From Proales similis (taxonomy: Eukaryota; Rotifera; Eurotatoria; Ploima; Proalidae): DNA of 64,000 bases. This document shows positions 9,585 to 21,279 of this stretch, one piece after another. Numbering within the stretch: position 1 is the first letter of the stretch; every line of letters starts with the position of its first letter. The notes beneath the pieces were generated by a model. That model saw only the letters and a list, made by a program, of their open reading frames with translations, searched no databases and was not told the DNA's origin. The DNA lies in NCBI GenBank assembly GCA_019059635.1, contig JAGVRJ010000005.1, positions 124,001 through 188,000 on the forward strand, read 5' to 3'. The position numbers were made by a program, and so were the translations under genes.

Positions 9585-12472
9585 TAACGTCCACCAATTT
9601 GAATTAAAAGCAAAATGGCGTGACTGGCCAATTTAAAGCACGCACTTGTCTGAGTTGTTTATTTTTGGTCGAAATTTTTTATTCTTTTTTCAAGTTAGTT
9701 TTATTTCAGACATTCGAGCAGTTTGTTGTACGTTCAACCTGGGTCCGATCAAGAAAGCGGGAGAAGTTTACAAAATTAAAAAAAAAAACAGAGGAAGACT
9801 GAAAGCGAGAGTTGGAAAGTGAATTGCCTGATGACGATGGTGATGACCGCCTCGACAACGGTGCACAGTCCGACAGTCGATCAAAGGCCAAGATGACACG
9901 AAAACAATGAATACTGAACTAAAAGAGAATGTGAGCCTAGTTAATTAGAACTAAATTAGCTTTCGCCTATTTGCGTCTGAACAGCGGTGACCACGGGTGT
10001 CCGGAGCCGCCGGCCGGGTGAGTGAATGAGAGAAGGGACGAATCAAATGACAAAAGGTATGCGCGTTGACCATATCGAGCCGTGAACAAAGAGGCCAGTT
10101 CGAGTGTCGCTCGTTGGCCGACGGTCGACAATGCGGTCCTGTTGGATATTTCTCGGTCAGTTGGCATTGACCGCGCTGGAAAAGGACGACTCGACGGCAT
10201 CGATTCATAGATGAGGCAAAAAACACTCTACTCTGCGGTTTTCTGTTGCCTCTAACATACCAGCTTGTTTGCTCTCAATCGTGCCAAATTAGTGCATCTA
10301 GTCAGAGACAAAAGACACTGAATGATTAACTGTTAATTAGGCTTCATTTAGCCGTCCAACCAACAGGCAACTTCCATTAGGATTGAACCAAAGTGAACGA
10401 GTGGACCAAGCGAAGGACTTAATGAGACCGAGGGAGAGAGAGGGAGGGAGGGAGGGTTTAGGAGGCAAATAAATGGCCGGAATATGCGACTGGTTGACGA
10501 TTCGAGTTACCCAATCGAGCGGCGCAGGTCGATGCCGAGTGTTTCGATAAAACGCGAACAAGACACTTGAACGTCGTAATGAGCCTCAATTTTTAATACT
10601 CAAGTATTCAATTTATGACCCAAGTGACGAGCAATGAGATCTCTTCAAGTTTGATCGAATAAGGCCCCCACCGAGTCAGACATCGTTTGAATAATTGTCG
10701 ACGCTGATGCTACCACTGCAGCTATTTACTCTGTTTGCTTCGACAATCAAAACGAATTAAATGACGCAACAAAGAGCTGAGCGAGGCGTCGAATTAGGAG
10801 CGAAGGCAGAGAGAGAGAAACGAAGGGGCGGAATTGGTTAAAGGAATTGAGTTGCGGCGGCGCGCTTCTTCAAGTCAATTGTGATCGGATGACGCTCGTT
10901 GATCCGGCCCGGCTCAATAGGTGAACGATTGAGAAATTTCGTGCGCAATTGTTGATTACTGCTACTAGTAGTGACGGGTTGGCGGGCGGACGAGCAAGCA
11001 GGCAGGCGGTCGATCGAGTGATACGAGCGCGCAGTCAGGCTGTGCAATCCAGTTTGAATCGAGCGTAAATAGACGATTAAGCGTCAACGAGGACGAAAAC
11101 GATTCAAGCAGTGCGACCCAATAGGGTGAAATATTTGACTTGCTTTCTGATTGGCTGCCGCGCGTTTAAATGGCACAGTGAGCGGTTTGTTTGCATGCGA
11201 CTTTTGTGTGCGTGTGAGTGAGCGCCAAAATGGAATTGGTTGGAACATGAATAAATAATTTTTGTTTTTTTCTTTTTGTCGTTGCTGCTGCTGTTGTTGT
11301 TGTTGAAGGTGGCGATAATGCACGCTGGCGGAATCTAACCGTCAATCGCCATTTGGCTCGCCTAGTCAAATGGAACAATGGCAATCCTAACCTACTCGCC
11401 TGACTGCAAATTAGACTCTCGCGTATAAAAGGCTGGCTTTCGACAAGCGTTACGCGTTTGCGCATTCTTTCCAGCCACTTAAACTAGAGCTACTAGAGCG
11501 CGAGTAGGCGAGCAAGCAAACGTTTGTGTGTCAAAAACCGCTTTACTCTCTCATCCTGTCTACGGGCTCTGTGTTCGTGTCAATCTGGAGAGAGAAAAAA
11601 GAATGAGACGCGGCTTTACAGGGCCGGAACTAGAAATCGATTCGCTTCTGCTACTGCCGCCTGAATGGCGCGGTTGCTAGCTTTCTAATTGATGTTCATC
11701 TTGATTACAAATACCTGACTGACTGGCTTGCTTTCGCGCTTGGCTCTAGTCGAAGACACCGACTGAGATGCAGAAAGAGCGGAGGAGAATAAAAAGCTTT
11801 CAGCTCTGTTCGAGATAAGCGGCATGTTGCTCTCGCGTTGATTTCGCACATGTGCGCCTAGTCGAAGCACTTTTCCGACTCAATAAGCGGTCGCGCAGTT
11901 CTCACACGCGCTTAAGAGCAGAAATGTGTTTAAACGTAGAATGAGCCAGAATAGTGCTCTTGACTCGCGCCAATCGACTCGTGAGCTCTGATGGACTCAG
12001 CATGAAGAGGAAACAGTTTGTCATATGCTCAATTGACAATAGCAAGCGACAGCAGCCACACAGGTATGCTGGTTCTTCTAGTTCATTCAAGTGGACGCCA
12101 GGGCAGCACGTAGGCAACTCAACCAAGAGCTTTTTTGTTCTGGCTGCTCAATTTTATTCGAAACCAAGAAATTTGAGGCGACCGATTAAACAAGTGAGAA
12201 CAGGCGCGAGCTAAAGCGATTTTGTCAAGCTTTGCAAGCGGAAATCAACAACAGCGACAAGAAAAGCAGAAAATAAAAACGAAACGAGATCGAAAGGAGT
12301 CTATGCGCGGCAAAGCTAAATATAATAAGATGCTCACAAATAACAAGCACTGTTGAACAGCTTAGCTAAATAAAAACAAAACGAACGAATAGTGAGAAAC
12401 ACAAAAGAGAGAGAGAGAGAGAGGAAATAAAAGAAGGGAGAATATAGAAGAGAGGGATAGAAGCTGAATGGA
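9585..12472. other. long non-coding region between MCM8 and Fezf
   Basis: No gene supported over 2.9 kb. It contains GA/CT-rich tracts (10431-10455, 12405-12422) and a CTG/TTG run (11284-11305). A TATAAAAG on the plus strand at 11424-11431 has no recognised gene downstream. Large non-coding flanks are usual around developmental transcription factors, so cis-regulatory content for the Fezf gene is likely but not shown. Confidence 0.4.
11424..11431 (+). promoter_or_regulatory. TATA-box-like sequence without assigned gene
   Basis: TATAAAAG in a GC-richer context on the plus strand. No coding region that I recognise follows within 1 kb; it may serve a non-coding RNA, an unrecognised 5' exon, or be fortuitous. 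Confidence 0.2.
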
Positions 12473-14158
12473 TTAGAATTTGCGATTGAAAAACTCGGCC
12501 GAAGCTCCGATTAGAGAGAAAGCGCTTGGGTTAGCGTGTGACAGAGAAGCAAAATTGAACGAAGCGAACGAGGCAGACTCAGTGCTCGAGAGTGGAGAGT
12601 CGAGCGCCGAGTTGAGCGGCGATTCGTTGGCCTCGTTTTTGGAAAAATCGCGTTCAGACGAGTCTGCTTCGTGAGCACTGCTGCTGCTGCTGTCCTCGTC
12701 GTTCAGACTCTCTTTCGGATTGAAGTCGGCCTCTGCACTGCCTGCGCTGTGCACGTTGCGCATGTGTTTCTTGAGATCAAAATTGCGGCAAAATCCCTTG
12801 GAGCAGACGCGGCACTGATATGGCTTCAAGTCAGTGTGGGTGTACATGTGAAATTTAAGGTTGTAAATTTGGTGAAACGCTTTGTTGCAAATGTTGCACT
12901 TGAACTCTTTGTGGTCAGAGTGCGTTAGCTTGTGATTTTTGTAGTTGCCTTTTTGATGAAAGCCTTTGCCGCAGAACTCGCACACCCACGGCTTGTAGTC
13001 CTGGTGTATGCGCATGTGAGTGTTTAGAGTCGAGCTGCGGTTGAACGCCTTGCCGCACAGCTTGCACACATGCGGTTTGTCACTCGTGTGAATGATCTTG
13101 TGACGACACAGAGTTGACGCTTGTCGAAAGCCTTTGCCGCACACTTTGCAGATAAATGGCCGTACGCCGGTGTGCACTGGCATGTGTCTGGTCAAGTTGT
13201 AGTGAGCGTTGAATACCTTTGGATGAAGAAAAGTTTTTTTCCCGGGCGCCAACTCGACCTTTAGAATCACACTTACCTTTCCGCACTCTTTGCACGGATA
13301 GGTCTTGGGCCTAGAGTCGAGAGATAAGCGTTCGCTCGGCTCGTCCGTGCCAGGACGTGTCGAATCAGCGTTGCCTTCGTCTGAGAGCGACATCTTAAAC
13401 GGCGAGTGCTGATTGTCTTTCAGTTTCTTCCCGACATCGGGTGAACTTGATCGCGACGAGCTGGTTGCAGTTACAGCTATTTCGCACTTTTTACGCTTTC
13501 TAGTCCTCTCAGTGCTATTCTCTTGGTCCATTGTGTTCGCTGCGGTTCCATTCATTGTCTTTATATTCATTGATCTTTCAACTGAAGATGCGCCACTTCT
13601 TTGTCCCAATATATTCATCAGCATTGCCTGACTCAATGCCTCGCTGTTGATTTTTACATCCTTTTCCACTCCGCATCCGAATGCACTCTGTCCGTTCGAC
13701 CTGCTCATACTCATTTTGTACAAAAATTCAAGCGGCTGCAGAACAGGCGCCTTGGTCGCTTGTTGAGAAGCAAGCGCCGAAAATATTTGCGCCATGTGCC
13801 TTTGCTGTTCGAGCTGCTGCTGCTGCTGTTGTTGGTGATGGTAGTGATGGTTTTGTTGATGCTGCTGTTTGAGGAGATTGAACAGTTCTATTTGAGATTG
13901 AAACTGGACAAAAGGAGCCACAAACGAAGGTGACAAGTTTGAGGCCGAAACGGAACGTGTGCCCACCAGTCCGTTGAGCAGTTCTGCTTGATCATAACAC
14001 CTACTTTGCTCTCTCTCATCGCCGAATCTTGGATGATGCCGCAAGGGTGAATGCCTTCCCGCAGTCGACGTATCGATTGACGAGCTGGAGCCCGAGTGCA
14101 AGTTCTCGCGCTCGTCGTCCTCCGGCTCGATTATGCTTTTAATTGAGAATTTGAGCAT
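12473..14158 (-). CDS. Fez-family zinc finger transcription factor
   Basis: Minus-strand gene, ATG at 14158-14156, stop TAA at the low end. The N-terminus [11 protein letters not shown] is an EH1-type Groucho-binding motif, as in Fezf1/2. A low-complexity part with a His/Gln run follows, then six C2H2 fingers. These are the Fezf set: [122 protein letters not shown]. Fezf proteins are nuclear repressors in forebrain and neuron specification. One 60-bp intron (13276-13217, GTAAGT..CAAAG) splits finger 1. It is 3n and has no stop, so the frame runs through it; spliced length is about 541 residues. It stands alone between large non-coding flanks. Confidence 0.92.
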   Translation of the reverse strand: MLKFSIKSIIEPEDDERENLHSGSSSSIDTSTAGRHSPLRHHPRFGDEREQSRCYDQAELLNGLVGTRSVSASNLSPSFVAPFVQFQSQIELFNLLKQQHQQNHHYHHQQQQQQQLEQQRHMAQIFSALASQQATKAPVLQPLEFLYKMSMSRSNGQSAFGCGVEKDVKINSEALSQAMLMNILGQRSGASSVERSMNIKTMNGTAANTMDQENSTERTRKRKKCEIAVTATSSSRSSSPDVGKKLKDNQHSPFKMSLSDEGNADSTRPGTDEPSERLSLDSRPKTYPCKECGKVSVILKVELAPGKKTFLHPKVFNAHYNLTRHMPVHTGVRPFICKVCGKGFRQASTLCRHKIIHTSDKPHVCKLCGKAFNRSSTLNTHMRIHQDYKPWVCEFCGKGFHQKGNYKNHKLTHSDHKEFKCNICNKAFHQIYNLKFHMYTHTDLKPYQCRVCSKGFCRNFDLKKHMRNVHSAGSAEADFNPKESLNDEDSSSSSAHEADSSERDFSKNEANESPLNSALDSPLSSTESASFASFNFASLSHANPSAFSLIGASAEFFNRKF

Positions 14159-15632
14159 TGTACTTATTCTCTCAACTCAATTTCAAATGTTTGACTACTA
14201 AAAAAAAAGTGCAGACGAGATGTAAAGAAAAGAGCGGCGATTATGAGGCGGCAATAGAAAAGAGGAATTTAAGCGAAAATCGAGTCGAAATGCAATCTAC
14301 GGCGCTGGCCTGAATAAAGAATCAAATTTGACGTTGTTTGCTTCGAGGCATTTAGTTCTCTTTGATGGCACAATGAAAACTGGGAATTGTTTCAACGCAC
14401 ACACACAAGCTTTCAAATGAGCTCGTCGTGCCGGTCTAAAAAGGCTCGGGTTGGCTGCTTAATAATTGGTATGCGGTTAGCCCAAGCTAAATGACAAGCG
14501 CGCAGAGAGCTCTGATTGGACGAATACAGAGCGCCAATCAAAAATCGAGCCAACAAGAGCCGCTATGCTACTTTCTCTCTTTTTCTCTAACTCAGCCAGT
14601 CGGTGCCAAGCAAGCGAGCATATTTGGCCCCACGAGCAAACACGGTTTTTATTGTGCTTAGTCGTTTTAAGTAGTTTATTGAGTGGCAGACAAAGTTTTT
14701 CAAAATGCTGCACCAGAAGACGGGCTCACATCTCAACTGGTTGTGGTGGCTCTGCTCGCTTCGTCACTCTTGTCTGCGTACTATCGCCTTGTGTTAATTG
14801 TCACTTAATCCGCTTATGGCCTGATAATTCTGATGCCATCGAGCGGATCTACTCGTAAACAAACGAATTTGCCTGATTGGGCATGAACGGCATTGTGGAC
14901 GAGCTGTAAACCCGCCACAACATAAAGACAGCACTTGGCCGACTTACTCGCACTGGCTTTGCCTGTTGTTGTCTCTTGTTGATTTTGAAGAGTGAAAACG
15001 CGTCTCGTCTATGCCTGAATGATTCAATCGAAAAATTAATGAACACATATGACATGGGCAGTGACCTAAAATCGGATTAGAGTTAATTCAACCAACATAA
15101 CAACTTGTATTTAGCTTGATTCCGCCTAAATCAGACAATCAATCACTAAAACTGGAGGCGATTAAATATTTTGGGAAAAAGAGCTGATGGTGGCGAGCTC
15201 ACGCTGTTTTCGGCTCGCCCGACTTGACTTGGCTGTGATTAAATCAGCTAGGCCTGGACTAATTACCGAGGGCCTCTATCATCCTAGCAATCATTAGCAT
15301 GATTGAAACATCTTCCATCCTCGTCGATGCTTCCAATAAACCTAGTTTGGTCCTGGGTTACCAAGTTGTCTCAGCAAAAGACCATTCTCTATATAAGGTT
15401 AAATTGCCACCGAATAGACAGGGTACAGCCAAACGCGGCTGACTTCATGCGGAACTCATTAAGCTTCAAAAAGCGGTACTTAATTCGAAAGAGTTCTTCT
15501 AACTATATTCTAATTCAATTAAATGAAGCTGTTTCCATTATAAAAATTTATCCGTGTCAGACAGCAAAATGCTGAGTTTAAGGAGAAATAAAAAAGAAAT
15601 TGAAAAATACCACGATGGAAAAAGAAAGCATA
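14159..15632. other. non-coding flank upstream of Fezf
   Basis: No gene recognised. It holds the 5' side of the Fezf gene and the 3' side of an HS3ST-like gene. No clear TATA box or repeat array is visible. Confidence 0.4.
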
Positions 15633-16640
15633 TCAGACAAATAGAAACGAACGATTGGCCAGTGTTTCGAGCTGTTTGACGTCCTGCTTTAAGTAAGCCT
15701 CTAGTCTTAAGCGCGTTTCGTTTGACAGCTTGTAAATGTGTTCGCGGCCTTTTTTGTCGCCTAAACATTCAGCTGAGTTGTCCAGCTGGTTTTTAAAGCA
15801 AAAGAAGCCTTTTTCGGGCGAGAAGGTAAAGTTTTGCTGAGTTATCAAAACAGGCAGGCGCAGGAAGCGCTGGGCGATTTCGAGCTCAGTCCAAGGTTCG
15901 GACTTGAACTGACCGCCGTCTAGCACAAGCACTTGCTCAGGCGGAAAGTGTTGGACAATATCTTGCAAAAGTGCACTATAATTCCCATATCTGAAAAGGT
16001 GTCTTAAATGTGAATATCTATTGGCAATCTGTTTGATATCTTTAACCCCTGAATTTAGCTCTTCGACTGATTTTTCAATCTTAGGCCTCATTTGGGTTCC
16101 ATCGTTGCTATAAAGCCTTTGAGTGAGAGCCGACTCAACCCGTTCAACTGGATCACAGAGAATTATGGCCAAGCGAATCCACGGATTAAATTTAACGATT
16201 TGCTTCAACGCTTGCTTATTATGTAAACCAGGCTTTTTAGACATGATAACTAGATTCGGAATAGAAACATACTGATCGACAGGTATAGAGGGCATTTGCT
16301 CCAGAAACCAGCTTTTCGAGGGCATCGGATTCAATTCAAAGAAGGGCACTTCTTCAATTTTAGTACCGTATATATATGGATGCCTCTCGAGAAAGCTCTT
16401 AAGGGTACCGGTTCCACACTTGCCAGTCCCAATTATCAAAAAATTGGGAAAAAGCTTGATTGTGGAGGTTTGGTTGTCATGAGTCCACTTCGCATTGGAT
16501 TCTTGCATGAGGATTCTTGCTTGGTCTTGCTGAGCTTCGGGTCCAGCTCGCATAGAACCTCCTGTTGTTGACATCAAGAAGAGGATGATTGTGACACAGC
16601 CACCCATCAAGACAAGCACAAGCATCGTGTTTTTCATCAT
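15633..16640 (-). CDS. heparan sulfate 3-O-sulfotransferase-like protein, subfamily A copy 2
   Basis: Intronless CDS of 335 residues with all blocks of copy 1: N-terminal anchor, GTGKCGTGTL loop, IEEVPFF, CDPVERVESALTQ, EQVLVLDGGQFK and the C-terminal GFFCF..ECLGDKKGREH block. Start ATG 16640-16638; stop TGA 15635-15633. Differences from copies 1 and 3 are spread evenly, with no stop or frameshift, so the gene looks maintained. As in all copies, the 3'-phosphate loop begins with Cys instead of Arg. It lies just 3' of IQCB1 on the same strand; its 5' flank starts about 37 bp after the IQCB1 stop. Its 3' flank is not shared with the other A copies. Confidence 0.82.
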   Translation of the reverse strand: MMKNTMLVLVLMGGCVTIILFLMSTTGGSMRAGPEAQQDQARILMQESNAKWTHDNQTSTIKLFPNFLIIGTGKCGTGTLKSFLERHPYIYGTKIEEVPFFELNPMPSKSWFLEQMPSIPVDQYVSIPNLVIMSKKPGLHNKQALKQIVKFNPWIRLAIILCDPVERVESALTQRLYSNDGTQMRPKIEKSVEELNSGVKDIKQIANRYSHLRHLFRYGNYSALLQDIVQHFPPEQVLVLDGGQFKSEPWTELEIAQRFLRLPVLITQQNFTFSPEKGFFCFKNQLDNSAECLGDKKGREHIYKLSNETRLRLEAYLKQDVKQLETLANRSFLFV

Positions 16641-17080
16641 CCTTTCCACGCAGAAAACAAGCTCAAACGATTTTTCAAGTTTCAAAACTCAATTTTATTT
16701 CTTTCATTGAGAAAAATCTGGGGTTGAAAAGGCACGAATTCACTGATCCATTAGAGCATTATTTTTATTTCTACTCAAGCATAAACCGATGCCAGGAATC
16801 GAATCATAATGCATATCTGAATCTCTTTGTGTGACTAGGTGCCTGCTCCTTCAATGGACCGATCTCAATCATCTTATCCTGTCAAAAAGATGCAGGAAAA
16901 AAGTATTTCTAGGAATATTTTAACAGGCGAGTTCAAAGGTGATAAATAGATGGACAGGAAAAGAAATAGATCATTTTGAATAGAGGTTGTGGAAATACTA
17001 GAGTTTTAACGATCATCGAAAAGCGACTGAAATTTTCGAAAATTGTAATTGAAGTGTTTGCGATTTGTTTTAGCGAATTC
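16641..17080 (-). repeat. shared 5' flank of HS3ST A-unit, copy 2
   Basis: Diverged copy of the upstream block of the A-subfamily HS3ST genes. It begins (minus-strand sense) at GAATTC 17080-17075 and ends at the ATG of copy 2. It includes the conserved CACCTAGTCACACAAAGA stretch. The IQCB1 stop lies only some 37 bp outside it. Confidence 0.7.
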
Positions 17081-17116
17081 TCTTGGGAAGAAAACAAATC
17101 AATTGATTCTCAGTGT

Positions 17117-19536
17117 CTAATCAAATGGTTGCACACTCCAAATTCGCGATTTGGACGGCGTCTCGGCCATCAATTTGCTGATTGTCTTTCTAAGATGTTG
17201 AGTTTTCAGCTGATTTCGCTCTTGCTTTGAGACAACAGTCTGAGGCCGATCGTCTGCCGTCCATTTAAATCTGCTCTTACACCCATCGTTGAAGTATCTG
17301 TCTGTAAGAGAATCGAAATTCATATTTCTCATCTCATTGCCCAGCTCGTCCAGGCGGTGCTCGTGAACATCATCCGAGTCTGAGTCGCTGTCCTGATCGG
17401 CGAGACGTTCGAACCACATTGACTTCAACCTCTTGAGCGTCTTGTGATGTGCTGCTTTGGCAGCGAAAGTGACCGGCCTCGATTTGTGCGTGTAGAACGA
17501 GGCGACTTCAGACTCGCTGATCTGCGACAGCCTAGGTGCATCTAAGCTCACGAAAAACATAAACAAAACAAATGATGATCGCCCAGAAGAGTGAATTTAC
17601 TGAGAATGAGCTCGGCGTCGTCATTTGCTTGCGCAAGCGATAGATTAATGTTGTGGCTTTGCTGACGAATCAAGTGCTGCTGCATGACGTAGTACTGGAA
17701 TAGTCTCAGCGACTTTGTGTGTATGCGCTGAGCGTCGATCGCTGAACGAGGATGAGGCTGAGAGGAAATTGGCGGCGTTAAGACAATTTTGCTGTTCAAT
17801 TGCATTGGACTGGTCTCACTTACAGGCAAAGATTCCAAATGCTTGCGAATTGTGTCCAGATGAAACTCACGCTTGGCCGAGTCGACTCCTGACGGACGCG
17901 AGTAGAACACGGGCCGCTCTCGCTTTTCCTTCATCCGCTTGAGCCATGAGCGCGTCTACGATTTAACAAAGAGGGCTCGTATATTTGCCTTATTGGCTTC
18001 AGAAAAAGAGAGTTGGCCTACGGCGTTTTGAATGACAAGCGCTGCCTTGTATTGGCGCATTTGATCGACAACTTGCTTCAGCGTTCGCCTTGTGCGCCAG
18101 CCTTTGTACCAGGCTTGAATGAGAGTGGCAGCCTCTTCACGCCGCCGCTCCATAAACAGCTCTATCTGATTCGGAGGTAGGATTTCGATAAGCTGCGCCA
18201 GCTTCATGTGCCGTTCTCGCTGTTTCCGACGATGAATGAGGAGCATTTGAAAGCGAATCTCTCGCTCTACGATCTCTCTGGCATTTCTCTCCTTCTCGAC
18301 GTCCTGCTGCACTTTCCTCTTCTGATAGTTCTTCCACGAGCGTTGAATTATGCTCGCTTGTCTGCTCTGATACTCGGCTTCTATCTTGTCGGCCGACGGC
18401 TCTTGGCTTAGACACTGGTGCCATTTGTTGACCACTTGGTAGAAAACGGCGCCAAGCTCTTTCTTTTCCCACTTTTCAAACAGAACAACCATTCCTCTAG
18501 AAAATTGAATGCTGAATAAAACCCCGAATTGAAAAGCGACCATCTTTGATCGCTCACCTGTAGCGATTGTTCATTCGGTAGACAAACGACGGCTCAGTGT
18601 CGATCAACAATCCCAATAGACCAAACAGGGCTCTAAACGGGGTCGAATGGCCATGAAGATGGAGAGAGAGATAGCTAAGGCCGACTTACATTCCCATGTC
18701 GTTCAACTCTGAACAAGCCATTTTGTAGACAAGCTCGTCCAAAAGCAGGTCGAGCGTATCGTCATTGAGTTTGTCAAGCAAGCTCTTTTTTAGCTTCAAT
18801 ATTTGTCTAATTGTGTCCACGACTATGGCGGCAGTGTTCTGCTCGTCGCTGAGCAAAAGTTGAAAAAGACGAGACGATTTGAAGCCTTGAAAAGGGACGT
18901 TAAGTTGGGGCTCGCTAATTTAAGTAAGTAAGAGTAGGCTTCTCCTAGACTTACATCTGTGAGCAAGGAAGGCATGATTGGCCACGATTCTCTGATAGCC
19001 GTCCATCACCGAGCGGAACATGGTCAGATTTGCGTCCGAATACTTGGTTGAAGTGTCAGCAGGTGAATTATGTCAGGTGGCGTCAAATGTTCGAAGATTT
19101 ACCGCTTTGTTTTTCACGTGCCGCTCTTGAAGCCTCCTGGCCAGTGTGAGAATATTCTCCAACACCGAGGGAATCAGCATGTCCTGGTAGCTGCTGTCGA
19201 ACGAAGCGAAGCCAGTCGTGCACTCACTGCAAGTTCGCCGAGTTGAGCGAGTTGACGAGTTAAGCGCGTGAACTGAATGATTCGCGGGCGCAGCTCTTAC
19301 CAGAAAAGCTTGACCAGATCCACGCACATCTCGACGCCTTGCTCAATGAACCCATAGTCGGTCTTGATCGCTACGCAAATCGCATCCAACAAGTTGAATT
19401 TGTAAAAATTGTACTTGGCCCGCTTGGGATTGTCGTTGGTGGCCAGCAGGTCTCTGATCTTGAGAAGTTTTTGCGGAACGTCAATGTCACGCGAGTCGGC
19501 GATCTCGGTGGCCAGCAGTTCCACTTTGTTTGACAT
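17117..19536 (-). CDS. IQCB1: IQ motif-containing protein B1 (nephrocystin-5)
   Basis: Intact multi-exon gene. Start ATG 19536-19534 (MSNKVELLATEIADSRDIDV); stop TAG 17119-17117. Exon 1 ends DLVKLFW, followed by short exons with GTAAG-type donors at introns of about 55-75 bp. The middle carries IQ motifs that bind calmodulin (IIQRSWKNYQKRK, ATLIQAWYKGWRTRR, ALVIQNAV) on long basic helices. The C-terminus reads SRPVTFAAKAAHHKTLKRL..W, matching the SRPVAAKAKQAHLTTLK block of vertebrate IQCB1. Family members sit at the ciliary transition zone/centrosome with CEP290 and are needed for ciliogenesis. No AATAAA is visible between the stop and the HS3ST unit that starts 37 bp later, so the native 3' end may have been displaced. 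Its 5' half was duplicated in inverted orientation at 4721-5602. Confidence 0.88.
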
Positions 19537-19826
19537 TTTGCGTCTATTTCTTCCTTTCCTTCGACTCGCTCTGACCGTGTATTTAATTTTGTTCCACCCA
19601 TACCCCAGTTCGATTACTCTCGTATCAGATCGTAGTTCCCATGGTAACAAGAGAGGACAGAGCGACGGGCGTGATTTTTGACCGCTTGAGGTAAATATGA
19701 CTAAGCTTCGGAAGCGAGAATAAAAAGAGAAGGAGGGAGACTGAAGACACAGAGGAGTGAAGATACTCAGGAAATTTTATTTTGATTGTTTGGAGGCAAG
19801 AGGGAACTATTTAAAGTTATAGCATC

Positions 19827-20834
19827 TCAGGCAAAGAGAAACGTACGATTGGCCAGTGTTTTTAGCTGTTTGAGGTCCTGCTCAAAGTAAGCCTCTAGTC
19901 TTGAGCGCGTTTCGTTGAACAGCTTGTAAATGTGTTCGCGGCCTTTTTTGTCGCCTAAACATTCAGCTGAGTGGTCCAGCTGGTTTTTAAAGCAAAAGAA
20001 GCCCTTTTCGGGCGAGAAGGTAAAGTTTTGCTGAGTTATCAAAACTGGCAGGCGCAGGAAGCGCTGGGCGATTTCGAGCTCAGTCCAAGGTTCGGACTTG
20101 AACCGATCGCCGTCGAGCACAAGCACTTGCTCGGGCGGAAAGTGTTGGTAAATATTTTGCAATGATGCACTGTAATTCCCATAAGTTAAAAAGAATCTTA
20201 TATGTGAATATCTTTTGGTAATCTGTTTGATATCTTTCACGCCTGAATTTAGCTCTTCGACTGATTTTTCAATCAAAGGCCTCAATCGGCTTGTAACTTT
20301 GCCATAAAACATTTGTGTGAGATACGACTCAACTCGTTCAACTGGATCGCAGACAACTATGGCCAAGCGCATCCACGGATTAAATTGAACGATTTGCTTC
20401 AACGCATTGGGGGTAATAAATGCAGGCCTTTTAGACATGATAACTAGATTCGGAATAGAAACATACTGATCTACTGGTATAGAGGGCATTTGCTCAAGGA
20501 ACCAGCTTCTCGCGGGAATCGGATTCAATTCAAAGAAGGCCACTTCTTCAATTTTAGTACCGTATATATATGGATGCCTCTCGAGAAAGCTCTTAAGGGT
20601 ACCGGTTCCACACTTGGCAGTCCCAATTATCAAAAAATTGGGAAAAAGCTTGATTGTGGAGGTTTGGTTGTCATGAGTCCACTTCGCATTGGATTCTTGC
20701 ATGACTATTCTTGCTTGGTCTTGCTGAGCTTCGGGTCCAGCTCGCATAGAACCTCCAGTTGTTGACATCAAAAAGAGAATGATTGTGACACAGCCACCCA
20801 TCAAGACAAGCACAAGCATCGTGTTTTTCATCAT
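19827..20834 (-). CDS. heparan sulfate 3-O-sulfotransferase-like protein, subfamily A copy 3
   Basis: Intronless CDS of 335 residues, start ATG 20834-20832. Anchor, GTAKCGTGTL loop, IEEVAFF (Glu and both Phe kept), CDPVERVESYLTQ and the disulfide block GFFCF..ECLGDKKGREH are all present. It is the parent-block partner of copy 1 (3426-4430). The 3' flanks of the two are also alike, including AATAAA about 45 bp after the stop. It lies head-to-tail before IQCB1 on the same strand, 290 bp away. Enzyme function is inferred from the family; the Arg-to-Cys change in the 3'-phosphate loop leaves it open. Confidence 0.82.
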   Translation of the reverse strand: MMKNTMLVLVLMGGCVTIILFLMSTTGGSMRAGPEAQQDQARIVMQESNAKWTHDNQTSTIKLFPNFLIIGTAKCGTGTLKSFLERHPYIYGTKIEEVAFFELNPIPARSWFLEQMPSIPVDQYVSIPNLVIMSKRPAFITPNALKQIVQFNPWMRLAIVVCDPVERVESYLTQMFYGKVTSRLRPLIEKSVEELNSGVKDIKQITKRYSHIRFFLTYGNYSASLQNIYQHFPPEQVLVLDGDRFKSEPWTELEIAQRFLRLPVLITQQNFTFSPEKGFFCFKNQLDHSAECLGDKKGREHIYKLFNETRSRLEAYFEQDLKQLKTLANRTFLFA

Positions 20835-21279
20835 CCTTTCCACGCAGAAAACAAGTTCAAACGATTTTTCAAATTTCAAGACAGAATTCGTTTTTCTTCA
20901 TCAAAAGAAATCTCGGATTGAACAGGCACGAATTCACTGATCCATAGGAGCTTTATTTTCCTTTCAACTCAAGCATGAATCTCTGCCGGGAATCGATTCA
21001 TAATGCATATCTGAAGTTCTTTGTGTGACTAGGTGCCTGCTTCTTCAATGGACCGATCCCATTCATCTTATCCTCGTCAAAAATATGCAGGAAAAAGAAT
21101 CAAGTAATTCTAGGCAACTTCCTACAGAAATAATAAGAAGGTGTTTGAAAGAAGAACAGAAAAAGAAGAAATCGATCATTTTGAATAGAGGTTGTGGAAA
21201 TACGAGAATTATTACTATCACCAAAAGGCGAAGGAAATTTCACAAAATTGTAATTGAAGTGATTGGCTTTCGTGAATTC
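20835..21279 (-). repeat. shared 5' flank of HS3ST A-unit, copy 3
   Basis: Third copy of the A-unit upstream block. It begins (minus-strand sense) at GAATTC 21279-21274 and is closely similar to 2978-3425 throughout. The sequence beyond the GAATTC (21280 onward) is unrelated to the other two flanks. Confidence 0.75.

Larger units (their letters stand above)
18721..21279 (-). repeat. 2.5-kb inverted segmental duplication, parent block
   Basis: Minus-strand block holding HS3ST-A copy 3 with its 5' flank plus IQCB1 exons 1-4. It matches the plus-strand block at 2978-5523 in the same internal order and spacing (HS3ST stop to IQCB1 ATG about 290 bp in both). It is taken as the parent because its IQCB1 part is intact. 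Confidence 0.85.

Noticed and set aside
11954..12214. 86-codon plus-strand open frame downstream of a TATA-like site at 11424
   Set aside because: Unclear start, no recognised motif; the TATA-like site is too far away to support it.
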